Origin: Rhynochetos jubatus
Lineage: Eukaryota > Chordata > Aves > Eurypygiformes > Rhynochetidae
Length of the DNA stretch: 64,000 nucleotides
Direction of reading: 5' to 3'
Assembly: GCA_027574665.1 (NCBI GenBank)
Contig: CM050654.1
Coordinates: 12,766,142-12,830,141 of the forward strand
A program made the translations under genes and the position numbers. The notes under the pieces were generated by a model. That model saw only the letters and a list, made by a program, of their open reading frames with translations, did no database searches and was not told the origin of the DNA. The number at the start of each line of letters is the position of its first letter. Positions within the stretch are counted from its first letter, which is position 1. Positions 1-10,960 of this stretch are shown piece after piece.

Positions 1-108
1 GTGGCAGCACAACCGAAGAAAGACTGTAATTTAGTGATGTTGGTATCGCTGGGCACTTGTTTTCGTTTATTACCTTGGTAAAAGATTTTCTGCACTTCTG
101 GTAACCAC
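1..108 (-). CDS. DNAH7: DNAH7 coding exon 9 (cut by the left edge)
   Basis: It begins after a TTTAAG acceptor and reads [18 protein letters not shown], then SFFGCAA at the window end. An internal GGTAATAAA could look like a donor near 75, but the coding match continues through it, so the exon runs to the edge. Confidence 0.87.
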
Positions 109-3100
109 CTTAAATGAATACAATATTTTAAAGCTTTTCAAGTGATTAGCATTAATAAACCTGTGGTTGTAAGTTAATTGCTACAAATGCTTACACTACA
201 TGCAGTCAAAAGATGCTGCAGTACACCTGGGAAGCTATTAAGTAGGTCATACGGTAGTATCTTTAAATTCTAAGGCATCATGTCTCTCAAAATGTTATCT
301 ATTATTATGGAACCTTATTTAAAATACAAGATACTATGATAGACCGATCTTCTATCTTGTTGTGGTCTCCTATTTGTCAGGCCAGAAAGGCTTCACAGGC
401 AGCAGGCTTAAGTCCCAGGAGTTGCGCAGTTCATTATGAATCCTTGTAACCTCGGTAGAGGTTAAGATGTGAAAGCAATCCAAAGGGAATTCTGCCTAGT
501 TGCCCTTAACCAAAATGAAATTGTCTCTAGCATTGCCGGGGAATACGAAGGAGGAAAGCAGGGATGTGTGCAGCCTTCAGTTAAGAGCAGAAAGGTATCT
601 TCAGGGTCAGGAAGAATTACCTCTGAAAACAGTAAAGGCAATATGTAACAGACTCATAGGCAAGTATAGAAAGAAAAACCTTCAAGGTTAATAACACAAA
701 AACCCAAGTATTTGAGACTATAGTGGCCTCTTATCTAATTAAAACCTCAAATAGTAAAAATGCACTAATAACTAACTGCAGGAATCAAGCCTTATTGGTT
801 AAAGAAAGATCGGATGCATACCTACAATACAGTTTGGCCCCAAATATCTAAAAAAACCCTAGCAATTTTGATGTTTTACTGGAAAACTTAACCAGAGCAT
901 ACTGAGTGCACTACCAAGAAAACCACCTTTCTTTTTTTAGAGTATTTCAGACTGAATATACAAACACGATATCCAAGCACTTTACTTTTGAAAATCTTAG
1001 TCATAATCTCTGAAGTCAATGGATCTCAGTAATGCAACATTTTTAGATGATTCTGCTCTCAGAAGCAGCTACAAAACAGAGAATGTACAAACTGAAATTC
1101 CAAAGTCATCAAGAGATGTTCTACAGAGGTACTGTTACTGAAGTGATACTAGATCAATCTTCCTATCCATGCGACACTTCTTTTTGGTGAAGTAGGGACG
1201 GGGCAACTCCTCTTATAGGTTATATCACAGCTTATATTCCAAAATGTCATAAATTGACAGTAGCAACATTGCATTTCCTCATTTGTCCAGTACAAATGAG
1301 TCCACAAAAAAAAAGTTCTTGTCACAACAGACTAAACCACATATATTGTTAATGTTGCTCTAAGACATGAGCAAAACACGTCACAACAAAATTCAGAATA
1401 AGAGAACCGCACAAATCATGATAACATGCTCAATATTTACACAGTTCTCCTTCAGAGGTCACAAAGAATTGCACCACACCGCATCTTTCTTTAATATGCA
1501 TGATTAAAATGGATCATCCCTTCACTCTCCAGAAAATTGCGAGTTTCAAAAACAGCTGAAGAAACAGTTAAAAGATTTCCCTGTAACTTAAAAGGTATGA
1601 ATACACTGGATCATACTTCTTAGATAGAATCCCTTTGGATTTCTCAATTTCCTTCATGATTTTATTCTGGAAAAATAAGAGGTCCTCAGCTTCTTGTTTA
1701 TTGTGAAATATTTGTGTATCAAGAAGACGTAAATTTCTGAAACAGAATATAACATGAATATTTCAGAAGCATATTCACTATATCTTGATTTTTATTCTTT
1801 TGTTTCAATAATATTTTTTTGTATTTCACATTTCAAATATAAAGGGTTTTAAAACTTATTTTAAACACTTTAAAATAATTTTATTTTTATAAATTGGCTT
1901 TTTATTGTTTCAGAACAATGAACTATAAGCACTACAGCACTGTCTGTGTGTGTGGTCTTAAACTGAAGAAGTAATTACTACATTCAAGCATTTAAACAAC
2001 TATTTTCAGAACCCGAGTTTGTGCATATGTTATTTATTATATACAGGACCAATTATTAAAAATTATGAATGTGTTAAATAGCATTCCTTTCTAGGGCTGG
2101 ATAGATTTTTACAAATATTATTAAACATGTAAAAATAAATAACCATCTAAACTTGGAAATCTTAGGATGTCACCATCCATTATTTCCCTGTATAGGTTCT
2201 GAAAACATCAAGCAGCTGAAACCTACGAGATACAGGTAACACTTACTTAAATGAGGTCTCCCATAAGTTCAGAATGGCAAGCATTAACGGATTTATTGCA
2301 TGCAAATTTTCTTTCATGTAACTGCACACCGACCAGAAAGACTTGTTCCAAGGTTTTGGCACTACTTGGAGTCTAACAGAAAAAAAAAAACCAAACCAAA
2401 AAAGCACACCACAAAACAAAACCAACAACAAAACAACCAATCACAAAACCAGGAAGAAACAGCAGGATGAATGTAGCTGTGCTAAGAACCAACATACTTC
2501 GGCATTTGCTTCAAGATAATTGTTTTGCATCCCGGAAAGCACAGAATTCATGAAATAAATCTAGCTTTCTGTTAATTATTCAAATATCAGAAGAAAGTCT
2601 TCAAATATTGACCGCTGTTTAAAAAAATAAATATTATGAGACATATATTGGCCAAATCCTGAGATCTGTAACCTATTCATGGCCTCTTATAATTTCGCAT
2701 GCTGTAAAATCATTATACATATATAATGTGCTAGTCAATTAACTTGTAATTCTCTACAATAAGAGGTATATATGTTGATGCTCGTGACATCAAATCTGTA
2801 AAAACTCATAAATTTAGAGCCTTTTCATGCACTTAGTTGTTCAGTGTTCATATTTTTAAAAACATTAAGCTACCTTGGTGGGATTTGTTATATACACTTT
2901 TTTTTCCTTTAAAAATTGTTGTCATTTTTTACAGGCAGTCTGATTTTACTATTAATACTAAGCATTGCAACTTAAGTACACATTGCAACCTTTAGGTTGC
3001 AAGGGAAAACCAAAAACCCTCCTGTCCAATTTACCATACATTTGTAATACTTTTATTCTCATTTTCATAAGGAAGTCCTGTAAAAAAATTCTGATATAAA

Positions 3101-6100
3101 ACCTTTTATTCATTTCTCAATGAATCTGTATTCTATAGGAGGCAGAAAAAGTAGCTACAGAGGTTCAAAAACGTCAAGCTTTTCCACATCTAATTTCCAC
3201 ATTCACTAATAACAAAATCTTACTTATGGCTGACACTGCCTACCACTATTAAGACTGTTCCTTATACATGCTATTCTACCCCACTGTTCTCTAGTCAGCG
3301 TTTTTGAATAAATATATTTCTTACTCTGCACGATGAGGAGGAAGAGAACCTTTCTCCTTGCCTTCATCTTCTTCCCTGGTGTCTCTTAAAACCAAGTCAA
3401 CTGAAAAAAAGTTTAAAAAAATAAGCCAAAATAAGCTTAGCGAAGGAATGGACTCATTTAGGTTGTAAAAGACCCTTCAGATCATCGAGTCCAACCATAA
3501 ACCTAACACTGCCAAGTCCACCACTAAACCATGTCCCTGAGCACCACAGCTACACGTCTTTTGAACACCTCCAGGGATGGTGACTCAACCACTTCCCTGG
3601 GCAGCCTGTTCCAGCGCCTGACAACCCTCTGAGGGAAGAAATGTTTCCTAGTATCCAAGCTATACCTCCCTTGGTGCAACCTGAGTCCATTTCCTCTAGT
3701 CCTATCGCTTTTTGCTTGGGAAAAAAGAGATGCCAGTTCCCTCATCTGCTTCTCATAAAACTTGTTCTCTAGACCCATCACCAGCTTCGTTGTTCTTCTC
3801 TGGACATGCTCCAGCACCTCAAATGTCTCAACCAAAATGTCTAAAGGCACAACTCCTTGAGATAAGAAGTTTTATCTAGATATACATGAAAAGGGATTTA
3901 GGAGAAACCTCTACTATTACACAGGGATTTCTTATATTAAAAAGTGTTTTTAAAAGGCGGTGAAAGATCAAAAATGATGAGTAATATTATCTTTGGTCAT
4001 TACAAGGATAAGAAAACCTTACTATTCTTTTTGTTAAAATGTGCCTCTAACAACCAGGACAGCACTGTTATACAACACTTCTACAGGGGTAGCTCTCAGC
4101 AGTGAAGAGCGCTCAACAATGAATGCTTCTGAATATGCTGTGTAGGTGAAAATGCAACTAAACTCCTAGAAATCTACCTATAGCCTTCTTTACACTCAGA
4201 AGATAGTCCTCTTTAATTTCCTCAGTCAGTGAATGTATACTTTTATCAAGTACTTTCAGGCGTTGTGGAATTAAAGCTATGATGTGCTCTAGCCATGACG
4301 CATCCACTGGGGCTGCATTTGCTGTATCAATTCCATGCTGAATGTAAGGGTAGTATTTCTGCAGGATAAAAGAAGAAGATGCATTGGTTAAGTCCAGTAC
4401 TAGACAGCCATCGCTACGACAGGTTTAGCTAGAGATATGGGCTCATTTATTAAAATTAAATGTAATTAGCACTAAATACTGATTTATGTTGTGAATTACA
4501 TATACATCACTGAATCTGATGTAAATACCTCTATCAGCCTACGAAAAACTAGTAGGTGGGAAGATAAAAAGCTGTTGAAACAGAAAAACAGGATATGGCG
4601 GCATAAGCCTCATTCCATTTCTCCAGTGAGAGCTAAACAACAAAAAATTCATTGAAGAATAGACGTAACTCATAGAAAGCTGGCTTCTCATTTGCTTTTA
4701 CAGTTCTAGTGAGATGCCTCTCCTCTGCACTGTCCCAGTACCAAGCTTTTCCTTCAATAAATGTTCAATACATATTCTTCTATCTTATCATTCCATTGCT
4801 GCCATTATTATCCCTTAGCTCTGGGGCTGGACCATGTATTCAAACAGAAAGCACGCTTTCTGCGGAGTTTTGTGTGGACATGCAACGTACAGCTAATGCA
4901 TGGCTCACAATAGAAATGTATAACCAAAATTAGTACATCTGCTCTTCCACCAGCATTTAAACAGGATGTGAAATCTGATTAACAAAGCCTCAGAGCATTA
5001 AAGGGAACACAGATGAAGAAACGTAAAAGTCCAAATCCCAAGAAATGCAGAATGCAGTACCAGCTAGATTACCAATGCGAGGAATTACCACATGAAACTA
5101 TTTAAATCAATTTATCCCAAAATGAACCTAATCTATTTTAAATATATATAAATCACAAAGTTGTGTATACAATTGTGCCATAAAAGGTATCTTAAACCAG
5201 AATGAGAAGGAAGAACATCCTAGCCCTTAGATGAGGGTAACCCGAAGAGAATTATCCTGTGGATAATTCAGACAGAGCAGTGCACCCTCCCTTGCAACTT
5301 ATTCTCAACTTCACCAAGTGTAGAAAAGAGTAACTTATTACTTCCTGACATGGGTTATCCTCCAGTTACTAACCCATTCTGCAGTTCCTTGAATCATCCA
5401 TACCTTCCTAACACTCCATTCTTAACAGTAACAGTGTAACTGATGTATTTCGTGAAACTAACAGCGGAAGAACACCTCACAGTCAGTCATCTCTCACTGT
5501 GTCAAACATCCTGTCAGTATTTACAATAAATGACTGGCACTGTATTTCATTTCCTACTGTAGAAAACAGTCTTTAGGTACCAAAATATCTTGCTCTATTA
5601 GTGTAGACGAATCTCCTCTCGGAGGTTGGGTTCTGTCAAGGAACGGAAGCTGTTCTTCAGGAAGGTCTTGCTGCCTGGGGAGGGGGGGATAAAAAATTAT
5701 GCCTCACATTTTTCAGATACATTTTACTGGCGTAAGTAACATACAGCCATCCTACATTCCAGTTATGAACAAACAAAACAAAACAAAAAAAATGAACCGG
5801 CAAAACTTTACAACGGCCACACGACATTCTGATTCAAAACCAACACTGAAGCATGTGGCCAAGTTTGTGTTTTACCTGCTAAGCTTCAGCTTTTAAAACT
5901 GGTGATACAGTTCGTGCTCACCTACATACTTTCAATTTGCAATCATCAACATTTTAAAATAATTGCATTTAAAACCTGGGTTCATCTATCAAAAAGTAAA
6001 CACGCGTGAAGATAAGGAAACTCACAATATAATGTCAACAAGAGCACTTCTGAAACGTTCATGCTTTTTTTTCACATGACTGCTGCTCTGCAACGTAGAA

Positions 6101-9100
6101 GTTGATGGCCCGCCACCCGTTTCGTTATCAGAATCCTGCATCTTGTGTCTCCTGCATCTCACCTTCAAATATTCTTGCAGAAAAGACATTTTTAAATTAA
6201 GGGTTTTTTAAAAACAAGTTCAAACCTATCACACATATGTTAATGTTTCTGAGAGTTTTCTGTAAGTAGTATTAAAAATGTTAACCTTACCAGGTGAACC
6301 CTCATTTTTTACAGTAAACTCATCTGACTCATCATCTTTCTGTTCTTTGCGCAGATGAAACGAAGGACAGGTCTGCTGCCACACTGGTTGGGACCCTGAC
6401 TGAAATAAATATTTTACATTTTAGTTTTACACTTGTAGGTGCTACTAACACACACCTCAAGGCTTCTTAAACGTTGCAAATCAAAGAGGCTGTAGCCTAA
6501 TATACAGCAGGAATAAGGCAGCATGAAAATCATACAATAAACTACCACTTATATGTTTCCCTCAAATTCTAAATATCCAGACTGTTAGATATAACCATGT
6601 TAAACTTACTGTAAACTCTCTAGCTTTATACCTTACTATTTCCAAACTTGTTCAGATACTCCACTTCCAATGTTTTGCAAATGCTCCACATACAGATAAT
6701 ATACTTACATTATATATATACACACATAGGGAGAGAGCGTATACACCTCAGCACGTATTTGAATGAGAACCATGGCTTTTACATAACTATGTTGTAACAC
6801 GGATTTGAAAATGAAAGCTCACAAAAAAAAAGCCAATGCCTGAGACAACTGTGGTACTAAGTTCACTGTTCTCTTTCCAGCTTCTCTTTGCCACTCGGAC
6901 TGGGCTTGGGGGGGAAATCACAACTAGTCATTTAAATTACTACCAATGACAGAATTCTGGAAATACTTAAACTTAGAAACAGGGTTACAGCTGGATTACA
7001 TCTCTTATATAATAATTTTTACACATACAATTGCATATCACTTCCCCCATTCTTCCAAGAGTACTTCCACACAGGATTCAACTTTCAAATCCCTTTTAAA
7101 AATCACAGCTCTGAAAAATGAATTTTCAGCTCAGAAGCATTCATGTTACCTTTTTGCCAAGATAAACATCAAAGCATTACAAGATACTCTGAAATAATAC
7201 AAATAAACAAATCTTTTATCAATCAACATTTTGAAAACACAGAATGGTCCCTCTCTTTCTAATCCGCAGACTTTAACGAGCGCGCAGTGTCCCCTGGCAC
7301 TGCCCACATCCCCTTCCACGCAGCTGCACTTGCAGTAATACCACGTGTCTATGCTACAGCCATCCTCTTCCTGCCTTGTGTCTCCTGCAAAGGCTGCAGC
7401 GGAGGCAAGACAGCACACAAAGTTTGTGTAGACGTACCCGAGCTACCCTTAAACACGTGGGCTTGGCTGCCATTTGCAATACAGATGCGGTGGTGTAAAA
7501 CTCACACACGTTTCAGGCACTTGACTATTTATACAAATTTTGCAGTCAAGGATAATCTCTGGCAATTCTCAAGTGACCCAAAAATCAAATCAGGCTGCAA
7601 AGACAACCTCCTTCAAAATACAGGTATGTGACAGTGGTAAGCATGTACAGACACCCATTATCAGCTCTTAGCAACCTCTGCATAAACTCATCTGCGGTCC
7701 AACTTGCAAAAGGGGAGCAAACTCACTCCAGCCCTAGGGAGTTCTTTCCCTGAAGACGATGGGGAGAAACTCCTTGACTACCACTAGCTGCACAAGGGAG
7801 CCATACAACAAAATGTTTTAAGCACTACTCTTTAATGAGCAAAAGATCCATCCTCCTCCTTTCCCTCCCCAAATGAGATTAAACGCATCTGGCTTCCTCT
7901 TGACTAAAGATCAAAATGCCTGGTGAATTAAAGTGCTCTAAACACCAAGCAGGCCAATTTTGATATTTTTAATCTAGCCTTCTGGCAACCATAGAAGACT
8001 GAAGACTTGGCCACAATAACCACACATCTCTCTCAGTCCCTCGCTTAACGCCAGTCCATCTTCTGGTTAGGCATGGTCCACGTGCAAGATTTTTCACACC
8101 TCAAAATTCTAATGCCCATATCAGTCTCAGTTTGCAGTGACACAGATGACGAACTTACTTCAGCAGAAATAAGAGAAAAGCAGTATTATAACCAGGACAG
8201 GGGGGTGTACATGACAACCCTGCTTTTTGTCTGATAATTGGAGCAGTTGTAACTGCTGGGAATATATGATGCCATTTATTTCTCTGCAGTCTAACACATT
8301 CAGCTGCAAGAAGATTCTTACTACAGCCCAGGTAACAGCTACCAGTCTCTCCTAATGCTAGCACCAGTACATCTCCTACAGCATATCTGTGCTGCACCAT
8401 AAAACTACTGCTGACCAAGGCAATGAGCCTGTAGGGTGCAAACGTGCATACTGTCAGAATTTGGACTGGTTTGGACACAGCTCTATACTAACACACCATG
8501 ACAGATCATAGACAAAGTTAGGCCGAAAAGGGACCCTGATTAGCTACTCTTCTTCTCAAAGCAGTATTAACTACAAAAAGTTAGGTCAGACTGGCCTTGC
8601 CCTGTTGAGATTTGACGTTCTCTAAAGCCAGTGCTTCTCTGGGCTACCTTCTCCCCTACTTAACCATCCCATGGTGAAGAACATCATCCTTAGGCCTAGT
8701 CAGAATTTTCCTCCCTGCAACTTAAGAGCGTTGCCTCTCCTCCTGCTGCTGCACCACACCACCAGCGATCTGGCACCATTTCCTCCCTCGTTCAGGCACT
8801 GGATGACATTAACTACATTCCTCCACCACCTTCTCCAAGCTCAACACACACAGTTCCCTCAGACTCTCTTCATGCCCAAATGCTCCAGCCCCCTAACCAT
8901 CTCAGTGCTGATCTGATGGACTCCACTTTGTCATCAGCTTTACAGCCACCAGAGCTGGCTCAGGCAAAGTCACCTTAGGTGCTTCTGAACCTTGAGCACA
9001 CACACGCTCTTTGTTCTCCGTGTCTTGCATAATGAGACCAAAATATAAAGCTCATTGTTCCTCTAGTCCAGATTCTAAAGTGGATGGTGAATGTTATTTA

Positions 9101-10677
9101 CTACTCTCTGAATGGATGGGGAAAAGAATCTTTTCTATAGGAGAAAACAGTTTTGAATTCCTGGAAGAGTATTATCTATTTCTCTTGGTGAAAAGTTCCA
9201 CAGTCTTAATTCTTATATTCCTGGTTGGGAACAAATAACAGAAACCCTGGTATTTTTACAAACAATAGGACTACAAACGTGATGAAGGCTATACACCTTG
9301 TCTTCATATACAACATCGCACAGTTTTGTTTAGCTTTTCTTTTGTTGAAAAACACAGAATTCAGCACCACAGCTTGCACCTCTGAGCTGCTGGTACTGAT
9401 GAACTGTGTTGAACTGAGCTCCACTGAAGACAGTGACAATATTTAAAAATATTATTATACTGCAAACTTATTACTGGCAGTAAGACGTACTAAAAAGAGA
9501 GTCCTTGCCAGTGAGGACTATCCCAGATAGTTAGGAGCAACCACTGACACCCTCTAATACGCACCTCAAGAAGAAACACACCTGAAGAAAAATCGGTGAA
9601 GCTCTAATTCATTGAAGGGAGTTACTGAACAATTTCACTTAACACATCTCACCTGCTTCACTAGAGGAAAACAAATCTAATGAGGACATCAAACCCAACA
9701 GACCTACAGCCAGGATTGTCTTAGGAACAGGAGAACATGATTTAAGAGGGTAGACCCTTAGAATTACATTAACCAACTGCAACCAAATCAGGCCACTTGA
9801 GAAATAATACAAACTACCATCGGCTAATGCCCAGTGCTTTAAAACCCTATGCATAGCCAATAGCTTCTATGAGCATTCATCTTCAGCATTTAAGCTTCCT
9901 CTAAGTCTGGAAATAAGCGGAATTAACTAAAACCTCTTCCTGCTCCGTGTTTGAAAACCAAACCAAACATCTCCAAAGAAACGGGGAGAGGGCTTATCAC
10001 CAAACATTTCGTACCCAGCCGAAGGCTCACACCGATTTCTGTGGTTTCCACCGGGACACCTTGGGAGGGAGTTACTCTCTCTGAACACACGGCCGAACAG
10101 CAGCCCAACCCAAACCCGCCTGCTTAAATCCGCTCTGCTGAAGGAACTCTGGGCAGCTCCGGGGACGACCATGTCGCTTCTAAAAGCCTGCCTGAAGGAG
10201 TTCACGGCACGGGCACCGCAGTTCAGTTTTTCTGGAGGGTATCGGCCCCAACCGGCCCGCGACTGACGGGGCAGTGCGGTGACGCCTCTCTCTACTAACA
10301 TGCCCCCCACAGGTTTCCGCTTATAGAGTGCAAGCATTTCATTTAGCGTCATGTATAAAAAAACCCGCGATTTCAGAAACTGAATTCAAGCGTGTTATTT
10401 AGGGTTTAAAAGAAAACCAACACATTTGAGATGAGAACAAGCCCCCCGCGGTAGCCAAGTGCGCCCCGTGAACAGCGAGCGCTGCCCAAGCCGTCCCCCT
10501 CAGCCAGCCCGCTCCTCCCCGGCGCCCAGTTCCCCTCACAGCCCCCTCAGCCCCGCCTGCCGGAGCCGCGGCAGAGGCAGCCGGCCGAGGGAGGCAGAGC
10601 GGGCGGACAGAGCTCGGGCTCGGGGCCGGCGGACCCCCGCTGCCCCCCTCAGCCTCCCGTACCTGCTCGGTGCCCAT
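1..10677 (-). CDS. DNAH7: DNAH7, axonemal dynein heavy chain 7 (5' end of gene, partial)
   Basis: Inner-arm axonemal dynein heavy chain, a microtubule motor of motile cilia; only the N-terminal tail region is in the window. Nine coding segments join in phase on the minus strand: 10663-10677, 6291-6399, 6026-6173, 5581-5674, 4178-4358, 3325-3400, 2247-2372, 1617-1736 and 1-108. Together they give about 325 residues with no internal stop. Recognised stretches include [35 protein letters not shown] and [18 protein letters not shown], which resemble my memory of mammalian DNAH7. The full protein is about 4,000 residues, so the linker, AAA+ ring and stalk lie beyond the left edge. The start is the first in-frame ATG, in a GACATGG context. 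It could be confused with the related DNAH3 or DNAH12, but the STK17B and HECW2 neighbours favour DNAH7. Confidence 0.9.
109..1616 (-). other. DNAH7: DNAH7 intron 8
   Basis: AT-rich intron. I see no further exon, repeat or RNA gene in it. Confidence 0.6.
1617..1736 (-). CDS. DNAH7: DNAH7 coding exon 8
   Basis: A 120-nt exon, TCTGTTTCAG acceptor and AAGAA/GTATGA donor, encoding residues 250-290: [20 protein letters not shown] and then [20 protein letters not shown], probably helical. Without the donor the frame would run on to a stop near 1565, so the donor marks the real end. Confidence 0.88.
2247..2372 (-). CDS. DNAH7: DNAH7 coding exon 7
   Basis: A 126-nt exon with a T-tract plus CTGTTAG acceptor and an ideal GTAAGT donor, encoding residues 208-250. 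It includes [20 protein letters not shown] and [16 protein letters not shown], resembling the DNAH7 tail. Confidence 0.92.
   Translation of the reverse strand, partial: TPSSAKTLEQVFLVGVQLHERKFACNKSVNACHSELMGDLI
3325..3400 (-). CDS. DNAH7: DNAH7 coding exon 6
   Basis: A 76-nt exon, TTTTTTTCAG acceptor and CAGA/GTAAGA donor, encoding residues 183-208 ([18 protein letters not shown]...). It is highly charged. It follows exon 5 in phase, completing the Val codon. Confidence 0.88.
3450..3860 (-). mobile_element. CR1 LINE 3' fragment in DNAH7 intron 5
   Basis: Degenerate 3' end of a CR1-type non-LTR retrotransposon, on the minus strand. A reading frame of about 100 codons still shows the end of the reverse-transcriptase [56 protein letters not shown] and [11 protein letters not shown]. 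It is 5'-truncated and gapped, missing residues between the MRELASLF and SDRTRGNG motifs. It is a fossil and not a host gene. Confidence 0.88.
4178..4358 (-). CDS. DNAH7: DNAH7 coding exon 5
   Basis: A 181-nt exon, TATCCTGCAG acceptor and ATAG/GTAGAT donor, encoding residues 123-183. It contains [39 protein letters not shown] and [11 protein letters not shown], the clearest match to DNAH7 in the window. Confidence 0.92.
5581..5674 (-). CDS. DNAH7: DNAH7 coding exon 4
   Basis: A 94-nt exon after a C-rich tract (CCCCTCCCCAG acceptor), encoding residues 91-122 ([16 protein letters not shown], then [12 protein letters not shown]). The donor TTTTG/GTACCT is weak. The phases (one base in, phase 0 out) are exactly what the flanking exons require, which is the main support. 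Confidence 0.72.
6026..6173 (-). CDS. DNAH7: DNAH7 coding exon 3
   Basis: A 148-nt exon with a TTCTGCAAG acceptor and a TATT/GTGAGT donor. It encodes residues 42-91, including a low-complexity serine-rich part followed by [15 protein letters not shown]. The intron before it is only 117 nt. An alternative AG about 20 nt downstream would break the frame, so this acceptor is preferred. Confidence 0.8.
6291..6399 (-). CDS. DNAH7: DNAH7 coding exon 2
   Basis: A 109-nt exon between a TTTATTTCAG acceptor and a CCTG/GTAAGG donor, encoding residues 6-42. It starts [14 protein letters not shown] and is rich in acidic and basic residues ([12 protein letters not shown]). It leaves one base to pair with the next exon. 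Confidence 0.82.
6709..6726. repeat. Short (TA)n(CA)n simple repeat
   Basis: An alternating TA run passes into CA dinucleotides inside DNAH7 intron 1. Confidence 0.8.
8515..9005 (-). mobile_element. Strongly diverged CR1 LINE remnant
   Basis: Read on the plus strand this resembles the reverse complement of CR1 3' sequence. Landmarks are GTGCTTCTCTGGGCTACCTT, ATGGTGAAGAACATCATCCT, TTCAGGCACTGGATGACATT and AAATGCTCCAGCCCCCTAAC, in the CR1 order. It is older than the copies near 3.6 and 15.4 kb, since no coding frame survives. Confidence 0.7.
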
Positions 10678-10960
10678 GTCTGCGCGGGAGGGGCAGCGCT
10701 GCTCTGTGGCTGGCAACGGCGCCGTCACCAGGCGCGGCCGTTGCCCGCCACCACCCTGGCCGCGCGCACAGCTCGGAGCGCGTTACCGGAGCGGCAGAAG
10801 GCTCGCGGAGGCCTGGCCCAGGGAGAACGGGAGAGAAACGTCGAGAAGTCGCAGCGCAGCAAGACCAGCCCCGCCCTGCCACTAGCTAACGCGGCTGCAC
10901 GGGCTCAAGCGGCCTGAGGCGAGCGGCGCAGGTGCGCGGGGCGGAGGCCGTGCAGGGTGC
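10440..10960. promoter_or_regulatory. DNAH7: CpG-rich DNAH7 promoter and first exon
   Basis: A GC- and CpG-dense island of about 500 bp around the DNAH7 start codon, in AT-rich surroundings. The 5' UTR and core promoter should lie right of 10677. Half-sites GGCAAC (10712-10717) and GTTGCC (10740-10745) are present but do not form a proper X-box. No TATA box is evident. Long open frames here on both strands are a by-product of GC content. Confidence 0.7.
10663..10677 (-). CDS. DNAH7: DNAH7 coding exon 1 (coding part, residues 1-5)
   Basis: The ATG (10677-10675) opens a five-codon piece, MGTEQ, ending at a CAG/GTACGG donor in phase 0. The next exon also begins in phase 0 (SGSQPVW...). G at -3 and G at +4 give a good start context. 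The 5' UTR part of this exon should extend to the right into the CpG-rich sequence, but the transcription start cannot be placed. Confidence 0.75.

Larger units (their letters stand above)
6400..10662 (-). other. DNAH7: DNAH7 intron 1
   Basis: A 4.3-kb intron separating the five-codon first coding exon from exon 2. It contains a CR1 remnant (about 8515-9005) and a short TA/CA simple repeat lies just inside its 3' end near 6710. I recognise no other exon. Confidence 0.65.

Noticed and set aside
500-691. 63-codon plus-strand frame in a DNAH7 intron
   Set aside because: It starts at a non-ATG codon, has no motif and no splice or promoter context.
901-925. Possible DNAH7 exon beginning KWFSW near 920
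   Set aside because: A stop codon follows at once. The real exon, with [12 protein letters not shown], is at 1-108 and fits phase and homology.
3524-3850. 108-codon minus-strand frame in the DNAH7 intron, possible host gene
   Set aside because: It matches the C-terminal end of the CR1 reverse-transcriptase ORF and is part of a truncated element.
10399-10917. Long frames on both strands around the DNAH7 start
   Set aside because: GC-rich promoter artefact; only the MGTEQ segment is supported by a donor and phase.
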